Part shown: positions 1 to 5,507 of the stretch, piece after piece
How the letters are laid out: each line of letters opens with the position of its first letter
Numbering within the stretch: position 1 is the stretch's first letter
Position numbers and translations under genes: made by a program
Source: Spirochaetota bacterium
GTDB lineage: Bacteria > Spirochaetota > Spirochaetia > Treponematales > UBA12059
DNA: 35,576 nucleotides
Assembly: GCA_018262985.1 (NCBI GenBank)
Contig: JADFDI010000003.1
Coordinates: forward strand, 1-35,576
Direction of reading: 5' to 3'
The notes under the pieces: generated by a model
Seen by the model: only the letters and a program-made list of their open reading frames with translations
Told to the model about the DNA's origin: nothing
Database searches by the model: none

Positions 1-25
1 CAATTCCCCTCACCTCCACTGAAAG

Positions 26-59
26 AACAGGCTACCTTTGCGGTAGCCTGTTTCATTTT
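26..59 (+). terminator. Rho-independent terminator
   Basis: Perfect 11-bp stem (26-36 with 42-52, loop 37-41) made of AACAGGCTACC and GGTAGCCTGTT, followed by TTTCATTTT. It would end a plus-strand transcript entering from left of the window whose last visible bases are 1-19. Confidence 0.8.
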
Positions 60-69
60 GCAGGCAGCT

Positions 70-294
70 GAGGTGAGGGGAATTGATGAGGAGGTTGCGC
101 GGAGCGCGACCACTACAATCGGTTCCTTACCGAAAGCGGCCCGAAGGGACGCAAGGGCGCTGGACCGGCGAGGCGCCCGCCGGCGGGCGCCGGAGCCGGC
201 AAGGCGCGCACGAGGCGCGCCGCAGTCCAGCGCCCCGGCTTTTTCTGTCCCGACACGAGGTCGGGACAGAAAAAGCAATTCCCCTCACCTCCAC
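70..294 (+). ncRNA. Candidate structured RNA closed by a 16-bp terminal stem
   Basis: Bases 70-85 (GAGGTGAGGGGAATTG) pair perfectly with 276-291. Inside lie further nested pairings: GGGCGCTGGAC at 155-165 with GTCCAGCGCCC at 225-235, the palindrome GGCGCCCGCCGGCGGGCGCC at 172-191, and a 17-bp perfect hairpin at 238-276. A typical terminator follows at 302-334. Closed ends, nested helices and a terminator look like a small RNA gene of about 225 nt. I cannot match it to tmRNA, RNase P, SRP or 6S RNA by conserved sequence. The alternative is a palindromic repeat element with no RNA product. No promoter was recognised. Confidence 0.3.
238..276. terminator. Perfect 17-bp inverted repeat, bidirectional terminator-like hairpin
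   Basis: The arms GCTTTTTCTGTCCCGAC (238-254) and GTCGGGACAGAAAAAGC (260-276) are exact complements around a 5-nt loop. The A/T runs at the stem base let it act as a terminator in either direction. Its right end abuts the CAATTCCCC block of the repeat, so it may instead be an internal helix of the element at 70-294. Confidence 0.6.
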
Positions 295-301
295 GAAACG
301 G

Positions 302-334
302 ACGGCTACCGCCCAGGCGGTAGCCGTTTTACTT
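302..334 (+). terminator. Rho-independent terminator
   Basis: Perfect 11-bp stem ACGGCTACCGC / GCGGTAGCCGT (302-312 with 317-327, loop CCAG), followed by TTTACTTTAC. It is homologous to the hairpin at 26-52, as expected for a duplicated unit. Confidence 0.75.
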
Positions 335-359
335 TACAGGCGGGCGAGGCGGGGGGAGT

Positions 360-690
360 TCAGCACTCCTTCTCGATGACGAAGAACGAGCCGCGGACCT
401 CGCCGGCCAGCTTCGATTTCCGGCGGGCGAACTTGAACCTCGGCGCCAGTCCCGCCGGGACCTCCATGCCCCGGGAGGGCTTGAAGCCCGCGGCCCGCTC
501 CTCCGGATCCGCGATCGAGTACATCGCGTGGCTTCGAGGCCGCTCCGGTTATGGACGCGGACGAACCGGAAGTCGCCCGGCTCGATCCGCCGGCCGGGCC
601 TTCGATCCGCGTCCGCGAAGCGCGCGAGCCCCGCGCGCGGCGGGAACTCGCGCCGCGCGCGGGGTGAGCGGCTGCGCGGGAAACCGCGTC
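360..690 (-). pseudogene. Probable frameshifted gene remnant, unknown product
   Basis: Two minus-strand reading frames with the G/C-rich third positions of real genes abut near 525-545. The downstream frame (524 down to the TGA at 360-362) reads MYSIADPEERAAGFKPSRG at its start and ends SFFVIEKEC. The upstream frame, about 690 to 530, carries RRIEPGDFRFVRVHNRSGLE. Neither frame is open across the junction: the downstream frame has a TAA just before the ATG. Joined, they would read as one continuous polypeptide ending at 360, so I infer a frameshift or a sequencing indel. The upstream limit is vague because the far part is arginine-rich and may be non-coding. The remnant overlaps the promoter region of the gene at 770. 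I do not recognise the family. Confidence 0.35.
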
Positions 691-694
691 CGCC

Positions 695-723
695 TTGCGA
701 CCAGGACCCGGCTCCGGTAGAAT
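695..723 (+). promoter_or_regulatory. Sigma70-type promoter for the 770-2422 gene
   Basis: TTGCGA (695-700), a 17-bp spacer and TAGAAT (718-723) lie ahead of the GTG start at 770. This gives a leader of about 40 nt that carries a GGAGG ribosome-binding site. Confidence 0.6.
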
Positions 724-769
724 CGATGTCGGACGGCGCGAGCGCCGCCCGTCTTCGGAGGAAAGCCCC

Positions 770-2422
770 GTGTCCGACGAGATGGATCCCGAAATCGCCG
801 CGTTGATCGGCGGCGACCTTGGCGGAAGCTCGAAACCCGGCCCCGCGACCGCCAGACCCGATTTCTCCGCCCTGTTCGGCGAATCAGGCGCCGTGGACGC
901 CGACGGCGCCCCGTCCGCGCCTTCCGTCGACCTCGGCCGCAAGACCTTCGCGCCCATCGAGAAATTCGAGGAGCCGAACCCGAAGCCCTTCCTCGCTGAC
1001 CCCGACTGGTACAAGAAGGTCCTGACCGGCGAGGCCGAGGAGTCCCAGAAGGTCCACGCCGTTCTCACCAAGTACCTGCAGGCGCAGGATCCGAAGGATC
1101 GCGGCGTATACCGCCAGCAGCTCATCACTTCCTACTGGGCCCTGCTCGCCCGCCTCGCGGCCAAGTGCGCCTCCGCGGGCTTCCCCTTCGAGAAGCTGGC
1201 CCTGCTCCGCTACGGCGTCATGCTCCCGACCCTGCTCTCGCAGGACCAGCGCGACATCGTCCAGCGCGTCCCCTGGAAGTCGGATATCGACGAGCCGGTC
1301 TACTACGTCGACGAATGGCTCAAGGCCGTCGCCCTCGGCCGCATGTCGGTCAGCGCCACCGACGAGGTCAAGCATTCCGACGAGCGCGACGACCGTTCGC
1401 GCTTCGCGGCCCTGCTCCAGAAGGCCGAGGGCAAGCGCGACACCGCCGAGGGCCTCATGAAGGCCCGCGCCGACGAGCGCCGCTCGCTCGAGCTCCTGTT
1501 CAAGGAGCGCGCCGACTCCCTGTCCCAGCACCCGAGCGTGGCCGGCATGCTCCACGTGCCCGCGCCCTACACCGAGGCCCAGAAGAAGACCATGGGCGAG
1601 TTCCTCGAGCTGCTCCGGCGCATGCAGGCCTCCGACAAGGAGCTCGGCAAGAACGTGGCGGACTACCGCCAGGCCTGCGAGGACGTCGACGCCATCCGCG
1701 AGAAGATGGGCGGCATCTCCGCGGAGAGCAAGGCCGACTACAAGGCCCTGGCCCAGGAGTTCGAGACCTTGAGGCAGATGGCCAAGATGTGCGTCGGCCG
1801 CCAGGGCAACCACTTCCCCATCCTGACCAAGGAATACTTCCACGGCGGCTTCCGCGACGTGGGCACGCGCGAGAACGTGCTCCAGCTCATGGCCTGGGTC
1901 GAGAGCATCGACACCATGGCCTACGCCCGCGCGTACAAGACCACCTTCAACCGCATCGTGCCCTACGTGCTCCTCATCCCGAGCTACGGCGACTCGGGAT
2001 TCTGCTGGGAGCCCTTCGACCGCTTCAACCGCGCCACGAGCCGCGGCCGCATCGCCGTGCCCATGTACCCGAAGAGCCTCCAGCTCGCCGTCATCACCGC
2101 GGTGGCGGACCTGCGCTGGCAGGTGGCCAAGGAGAAAGCCTCGTACTACTGGATGGAGGAAGGGCTGACCGGCAACTACTACCAGTGGTTCAGCGCGGCC
2201 AAGCTCAAGGGCGACGTCAAGGAGTACTTCATCCAGGACTACATCCTCTGGCTCACGAAGGAGGCCGAGGGGACGCAGAAGCTGGACAAGGAAGTCCGCG
2301 CCATCTTCTGGCGCTACATGCCCTACCCGCAGGAGCTCAAGGACCGCCTCAAGACCCGCTCCTACGTGTACCAGGAGCTCTGCCAGAAGGACCTGAACCG
2401 CTCGCTTTCCGACGGGTACTAG
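770..2422 (+). CDS. Conserved hypothetical protein, 550 aa
   Basis: I do not recognise a named family. The GTG start at 770 is preceded by GGAGGAAAG and begins VSDEMDPEIAALIGG; ATG is not available nearby. The N-terminal 70 residues are Gly/Ser/Pro/Ala-rich and look unstructured. From about residue 75 the protein is dense in aromatic and charged residues and mainly helical. Its middle part (about 200-340) contains long charged helices that could form a coiled coil (for example RDTAEGLMKARADERRSLE). There is no signal peptide or membrane segment, so it is presumably cytoplasmic. It is transcribed alone from its own promoter and followed by a strong terminator at 2446-2483. The many Tyr/Trp/Arg residues in the C-terminal third (YYWMEEGLTGNYYQWF) suggest a folded, lineage-conserved protein. 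It may be spirochaete-specific, but that is inference. Confidence 0.85.
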   Translation: MSDEMDPEIAALIGGDLGGSSKPGPATARPDFSALFGESGAVDADGAPSAPSVDLGRKTFAPIEKFEEPNPKPFLADPDWYKKVLTGEAEESQKVHAVLTKYLQAQDPKDRGVYRQQLITSYWALLARLAAKCASAGFPFEKLALLRYGVMLPTLLSQDQRDIVQRVPWKSDIDEPVYYVDEWLKAVALGRMSVSATDEVKHSDERDDRSRFAALLQKAEGKRDTAEGLMKARADERRSLELLFKERADSLSQHPSVAGMLHVPAPYTEAQKKTMGEFLELLRRMQASDKELGKNVADYRQACEDVDAIREKMGGISAESKADYKALAQEFETLRQMAKMCVGRQGNHFPILTKEYFHGGFRDVGTRENVLQLMAWVESIDTMAYARAYKTTFNRIVPYVLLIPSYGDSGFCWEPFDRFNRATSRGRIAVPMYPKSLQLAVITAVADLRWQVAKEKASYYWMEEGLTGNYYQWFSAAKLKGDVKEYFIQDYILWLTKEAEGTQKLDKEVRAIFWRYMPYPQELKDRLKTRSYVYQELCQKDLNRSLSDGY

Positions 2423-2445
2423 GCGCCCGCCGGTCTTCCTCCCGT

Positions 2446-2488
2446 CCGAGACGAAAGGGGCCGCGCGGCCCCTTCCTTCTCGGGCTCT
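2446..2488. terminator. Terminator hairpin between convergent genes
   Basis: A perfect 20-bp palindrome AAGGGGCCGCGCGGCCCCTT (2455-2474) sits inside an outer CCGAG/CTCGG pair (2446-2450 with 2479-2483). It is followed by GCTCTTT. It lies 23 nt after the stop of the 550-aa gene and just past the stop of the opposing EamA gene. Confidence 0.65.
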
Positions 2489-2503
2489 TTCATCCCCGCC
2501 TTC

Positions 2504-3391
2504 CTACCCTTGGTCCTTCGAGGTGGCCAGCCAGACGCCGGCCACGGCCACCGCGCCGCCCGCGAGCTGCCAGGGGCCGAGGCGCTCGCCGAGCAGCAGG
2601 AACGAGGCGACCACCGACACGACGGGTATCAGGTTGATGAAGACGCTCGAAGGTCCGGGGCCGAGGCGCTCGAGGGCGACGACGTAGAACCAGTAGCCGA
2701 GCGCGGAGCACGCGATGCCGAGGTAGAGCACGTTGCCCCAGACGACGGGACCCACGGAGCTCCAGTCGGTGCGCTCGAGGAGCAGGAAGGGCAGGAATCC
2801 GATCGTGCCTGCGAGGCTCTGCCAGAAGGTTATCTGGAGGCGCGAGTAGCGCTTGAACAGGGGCCGCGTCACGAAGGTGTAGGCCACCCACGAGAGCGCC
2901 GCCCCGCCCATGAAGAGGTAGCCCGCCGGAGCCGACGAGAGCCTGAGCGACTCCGCCACGATGAGGCCGACGCCGAGCGTGGAGAGCGCCGCCCCGAGCC
3001 AGGCGCGCGGGCCGAGGCGCCGGCGGTCGATGAGGGCCGCGGCCAGCATGGTCAGGATCGGTATGGTGCCGATGACGAGGCTCGACTCCGAGGCGGTGAG
3101 CAGCGAGACGCCGTTGTTCTCGAAGAGGAAGTAGAGCGTCACGCCGACGAGTCCCGCGCCCGCCATGAGCGGCGCGTCGCGGAGCGCGAGGCGCGGCTTT
3201 TCGCGGCGCGCGAGCAGGATGCCGAGCAGCACCAGGTCCGCCACGACGAAGCGCGCGAGGCCGAGCGTCATGGGCGGTATGGCGGCCACCGCCACCTTGA
3301 TCGAGAGGAAGCTGAGGCCCCAGAAGAGGGCGACGAAGCCGATGAGGACCAGGGCGGTCGCGCGGGACGTGCGGGCTGTATCGTGCTGCAT
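2504..3391 (-). CDS. EamA/DMT-family transporter, 295 aa
   Basis: Drug/metabolite-superfamily exporter of the inner membrane, substrate unknown. The ATG at 3391 is preceded by AGGA at good spacing, and the protein begins MQHDTARTSRATALVLIGF. Two EamA halves of about five transmembrane helices each are visible. The first opens with ALFWGLSFLSIKVAVAAIPP and the LARFVVADLVLLGIL helix. The second opens with GGAALSWVAYTFVTRPLF and contains the family-typical LGPGPSSVFINLIPVVSV stretch and GAVAVAGVWLA near the end. Length (295 aa) is usual for the family. The reading frame stays open far upstream (to 4312), but that part overlaps the divergent gene and is not coding. It is divergent from the TIM-barrel gene at 3617 and has its own promoter. 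Such proteins often export amino acids or metabolites; the substrate cannot be told here. Confidence 0.9.
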   Translation of the reverse strand: MQHDTARTSRATALVLIGFVALFWGLSFLSIKVAVAAIPPMTLGLARFVVADLVLLGILLARREKPRLALRDAPLMAGAGLVGVTLYFLFENNGVSLLTASESSLVIGTIPILTMLAAALIDRRRLGPRAWLGAALSTLGVGLIVAESLRLSSAPAGYLFMGGAALSWVAYTFVTRPLFKRYSRLQITFWQSLAGTIGFLPFLLLERTDWSSVGPVVWGNVLYLGIACSALGYWFYVVALERLGPGPSSVFINLIPVVSVVASFLLLGERLGPWQLAGGAVAVAGVWLATSKDQG

Positions 3392-3408
3392 GGGTTTTCC
3401 TGATCGGG

Positions 3409-3438
3409 ATTGTAGTGTTCGGAGGAGGCTGCGGTCAA
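3409..3438 (-). promoter_or_regulatory. Sigma70-type promoter for the EamA gene
   Basis: On the minus strand TTGACC (3438-3433), an 18-bp spacer and TACAAT (3414-3409) precede the ATG at 3391 by 17 nt. The short leader carries the AGGA ribosome-binding site. The rest of 3392-3616 holds GGCGCGGTAGG-like GC-rich repeats and no gene. Confidence 0.6.
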
Positions 3439-3585
3439 TGCGCGGAAGGCGCGGTAAGGGTAGGTGGGGTAGGCGCGGTAGGCGCGCGAGACGGGTGCCG
3501 CCGCGCGTTCGGCGCCGCCGGACGTCGGATCCGGCGCGAAGTTCGTGGTGGCGCGCGGCCGGGCTATCGGGTAGACTTGCCGGCA

Positions 3586-3603
3586 GGCGCCCGAGAGGGC
3601 GCC
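3586..3603 (+). other. GC hairpin in the leader of the 3617 gene
   Basis: Perfect 7-bp stem GGCGCCC/GGGCGCC with a GAGA tetraloop, ending 13 nt before the ATG at 3617. The only purine-rich motif (GAAGG) touches the ATG directly, so this structure could affect translation initiation. That is inference. Confidence 0.4.
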
Positions 3604-3616
3604 GCATGGCCGAAGG

Positions 3617-4414
3617 ATGATAAAGGTAGCCGTCGCAGCCAGAAGCCTTGGCGAAGTCCCGGCCCGGGACCTCGTCGCCGCCGCCCGCAGGGCCGGCGTC
3701 GAGGGCGTGTCCTGGTGCTCGCTCTTCGCGCCGCCGGGCGACAAGGCCGCGGCCGAGGCCCTGATGCTCGACACCCTGCGCGGGGGCCTGACCACGGTGG
3801 CCTACGAAGTCGACGGGGCGCCGCTCGACGGCGACGGCTTCAGGGCCGTGATCGCCAGCGCCGAGGCCCTGCACGCGCCCATCGTCGTGGCGGACCTGCC
3901 GGTCGAGCTGGAACGCCGTCGCGGGTTGGCGGCGCGCGCGACGAGGGCCCTGTTCGTCGAGAAGGTCCGGCGGGCGGGCGACCTGCTCGAGGCCGGGGGC
4001 TTGACCCTCGTCTTCGACCCGTCGCGCTGGCGACGCTCCGGCGACATGGACGAGGCGCTCGAGTTCGCGCGCGAGATCGGCCACCCGTCGGTGCGGCTCC
4101 GCTGGGAGCCCCCCGCCTCGGGCGGCTTCGACGAGCTCATGGAGTCGCTTCAGCCCTTCGCCGGATGGATCAGGCAGCTCGTCGCCCGCCCGCTCGGATC
4201 CGACGGCGCCTACCGGCCGCTCGGGGAGCGCGCCGAGGAATGGCAGCACTGGCTGGACTTCTTCGAGCGGAACGCGGGACTCGAGGGCATGGCCCACTGG
4301 GTGGTGCTGCACGACGCGGGAGCGGGCGGGCAGGGCTTCGGTTCGGAGGCCGCCTGGATCAAGCAGACGGCGGCCAAGCTGGCGCGGCTCCGGGGCTCCA
4401 AGGTCCGAGGCTGA
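3617..4414 (+). CDS. Xylose isomerase-like TIM-barrel protein (sugar isomerase/epimerase superfamily), 265 aa
   Basis: Probable cytoplasmic sugar or polyol isomerase/epimerase of the AP endonuclease family 2 fold; the exact substrate is unknown. It begins MIKVAVAARSLGEVPARDLV. The pattern of a short beta strand followed by a helix repeats through the protein: AARRAGVEGVSW at strand 2, TTVAYEVDG, APIVVADLPVEL, LTLVFDPSRW, PSVRLRWEP and MAHWVVLHDAG. The last strand, with HDAG, resembles the C-terminal metal-site strands of the family. The 265-aa length is normal. ATG 3617 is the first start after an in-frame stop. The GAAGG directly before it is too close to be an ideal ribosome-binding site. 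It is a single gene, divergent from the transporter and convergent with mazG. The classical metal-binding Glu/His set is not clearly complete, so activity is uncertain. Confidence 0.7.
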   Translation: MIKVAVAARSLGEVPARDLVAAARRAGVEGVSWCSLFAPPGDKAAAEALMLDTLRGGLTTVAYEVDGAPLDGDGFRAVIASAEALHAPIVVADLPVELERRRGLAARATRALFVEKVRRAGDLLEAGGLTLVFDPSRWRRSGDMDEALEFAREIGHPSVRLRWEPPASGGFDELMESLQPFAGWIRQLVARPLGSDGAYRPLGERAEEWQHWLDFFERNAGLEGMAHWVVLHDAGAGGQGFGSEAAWIKQTAAKLARLRGSKVRG

Positions 4415-4495
4415 GCGGCGTTCCGGGCGCCCGGCCGGGGCGCGGCTCAGGCGGAACCGACCGCGACCGTGGCGCCGGACCGATGGCGCGGGACC

Positions 4496-4517
4496 GGGTC
4501 CGCCGCGCGGCGGACCC
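4496..4517. terminator. 22-bp GC palindrome between convergent genes
   Basis: GGGTCCGCCGC followed by its exact complement GCGGCGGACCC lies 5 bp from the mazG stop and 81 bp beyond the stop of the 3617 gene. There is no T tract. It may be a transcription-blocking or 3'-stabilising hairpin. Confidence 0.4.
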
Positions 4518-4522
4518 TCCGC

Positions 4523-5317
4523 TCATGCGAGCCGCTTCGCCTCTTCCCAGAACCTGTCCATCTCCGCGAGCCGGCCCTTCTCCATGGGAATGCCGTTCTC
4601 CGCCATGCGCTTCTCGACGTGGCGGAAGCGGGCCGAGAATTTCTCGATGGTGCGGTGCAGGGCCACCGCGGGGTCGACGTCCAGGTAGCGCGAAACGTTC
4701 ACGACCGAGAAGAGCAGATCGCCGAGTTCGTCCTCGAGACGGTCGCGGTCGGCCGCGCCGTGGGCCGCCGTGGCCTCGACGCGCGCTTCCTCGAGTTCCT
4801 CGGCGGCCTTGGCCCAGACGTCCTCGGGTGCGTCCCAGTCGAAGCCGGCCTTGGCGGCCTTCCTCTGGAGCTTGTAGGCGCGCTCGAGCGGGGGCAGGGC
4901 GCGGCTGACCCCGTCGAGGATCGAATCCTTCTTCCTCCGTCCCTCGACCTTCTCCTTGATGTCGTTCCACTGCGCGACCACCTTGTCCGGCGTGTCGGCG
5001 TCGGATTCGCCGAAGACGTGGGGATGGCGGCGCACCAGCTTGTCCGAGATCGTCTCGAGGACGTCCGAGGTCGAGAAGGATCCTTCCTCCTCGTACATCC
5101 GCGCGACCATGGTCACCAGGAGGTAGAGGTCGCCGGCCTCCTCCTTCACGTGGGCCGGGTCGCCCTCGTTGATGGCCTCGACGAGCTCGTAGGCTTCCTC
5201 GATGATGTTGCCGCGGAGCGTGGCGGGGGTCTGCTCGCGATCCCAGGGGCAGCCGTCCGGGGCCCGGAGCCGCGCGACGATGGAATGGAGCCGGTCGAAG
5301 GACGCTTTGTGGGGCAT
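4523..5317 (-). CDS. mazG: Nucleoside triphosphate pyrophosphohydrolase MazG, 264 aa
   Basis: Hydrolyses NTPs/dNTPs to NMP and pyrophosphate in the cytoplasm; this is house-cleaning, and in E. coli it also influences the ppGpp/MazEF response. The family start is clear: MPHKASFDRLHSIVARL, then APDGCPWDREQTPATLRGNI, which is the hallmark CPWD..QT segment of long MazG proteins. The first MazG domain has the metal-binding IIEEAYELVEAI and VKEEAGDLYLLV helices (about residues 37-70). A second domain near 165-245 carries EELEEARVEA and LEDELGDLLFSVVNVSRYL, giving the usual two-domain length of about 260 aa. Metal-ligand Glu and Asp residues look intact. ATG 5317 fits the family N-terminus; the more upstream in-frame TTG would add unrelated residues. 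There is no Shine-Dalgarno sequence, and a -10-like box sits 6 nt before the ATG, so the mRNA may be leaderless. Confidence 0.95.
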   Translation of the reverse strand: MPHKASFDRLHSIVARLRAPDGCPWDREQTPATLRGNIIEEAYELVEAINEGDPAHVKEEAGDLYLLVTMVARMYEEEGSFSTSDVLETISDKLVRRHPHVFGESDADTPDKVVAQWNDIKEKVEGRRKKDSILDGVSRALPPLERAYKLQRKAAKAGFDWDAPEDVWAKAAEELEEARVEATAAHGAADRDRLEDELGDLLFSVVNVSRYLDVDPAVALHRTIEKFSARFRHVEKRMAENGIPMEKGRLAEMDRFWEEAKRLA

Positions 5318-5323
5318 GCGGCC

Positions 5324-5353
5324 ACGATAGACGAAGCCGGCCCCGACGGGCAA
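5324..5353 (-). promoter_or_regulatory. Candidate leaderless promoter of mazG
   Basis: On the minus strand TTGCCC (5353-5348), an 18-bp spacer and TATCGT (5329-5324) end 6 nt before the ATG at 5317. Transcription would start at or next to the start codon. No purine-rich ribosome-binding site is present. Confidence 0.4.
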
Positions 5354-5354
5354 G

Positions 5355-5507
5355 CGTCAACGGGCGCGAAGCGCATAAGAGGAGATCGACGAAGCCCCCT
5401 TCCGGGGCTTCGTCGCCGTCAACGGGCGCGAAGCGCATAAGGGGAGATCGACGAAGCCCCTCCCCGGGGCTTCGTCGCCGTCAACGGGCGCGAAGCGCCC
5501 GTTGACG
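5355..5507. repeat. 62-bp tandem hairpin repeat (2 full units plus one partial)
   Basis: CGTCAACGGGCGCGAAGCGC starts at 5355, 5417 and 5479, an exact 62-bp period. Each full unit holds an 11-bp hairpin GACGAAGCCCC/GGGGCTTCGTC with a 5-nt loop. The two units differ by only a few bases. The third, partial unit ends in a perfect palindrome that abuts the stop codon of the lipoprotein gene. The array lies wholly between mazG and the lipoprotein gene. Confidence 0.85.
5479..5507 (-). terminator. Hairpin directly after the lipoprotein stop codon
   Basis: Perfect 13-bp arms CGTCAACGGGCGC and GCGCCCGTTGACG around a 3-nt loop. The structure ends at 5507, next to the stop codon at 5508-5510. It has no T tract, so it may terminate, or protect the transcript's 3' end. 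Confidence 0.5.

Larger units (their letters stand above)
1..345. repeat. Tandem ~275-bp structured repeat (one partial, one full, one decayed copy)
   Basis: The 19-nt block CAATTCCCCTCACCTCCAC occurs at 1-19 and again at 276-294. Each copy is followed by a short GAAA-containing linker, then a perfect 11-bp hairpin built on GGCTACC/GGTAGCC, then a T-rich tail and the word CAGGC. After the first copy the sequence continues as GAGGTGAGGGGAATTG (70-85), the exact inverse of the block. After the second copy it continues as a decayed version of the same (about 338-360). The region is therefore a diverged tandem duplication with a unit of about 275 bp, and the window begins inside the first unit. 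The block resembles the T-loop and acceptor 3' side of a tRNA or tmRNA, but no complete tRNA fold is visible here. What the unit does is not known. Confidence 0.6.

Noticed and set aside
276-294. A complete tRNA ending in the 19-nt block
   Set aside because: The 5' half of the T-stem is missing (AAAAAGC instead of a GGGG-type strand before the loop), and no D- or anticodon arm can be drawn; the pairing partner is at 70-85 instead.
1-345. Integron attC sites
   Set aside because: The hairpins do not have the RYYYAAC and GTTRRRY ends, and no integrase is present.
884-1843. A 319-aa minus-strand reading frame and a 490-aa plus-strand one (1165-2637)
   Set aside because: Shadows of the 770-2422 gene in GC-rich sequence: Arg/Ala/Pro- or Leu/Gly/His-rich, no ribosome-binding site, no domain.
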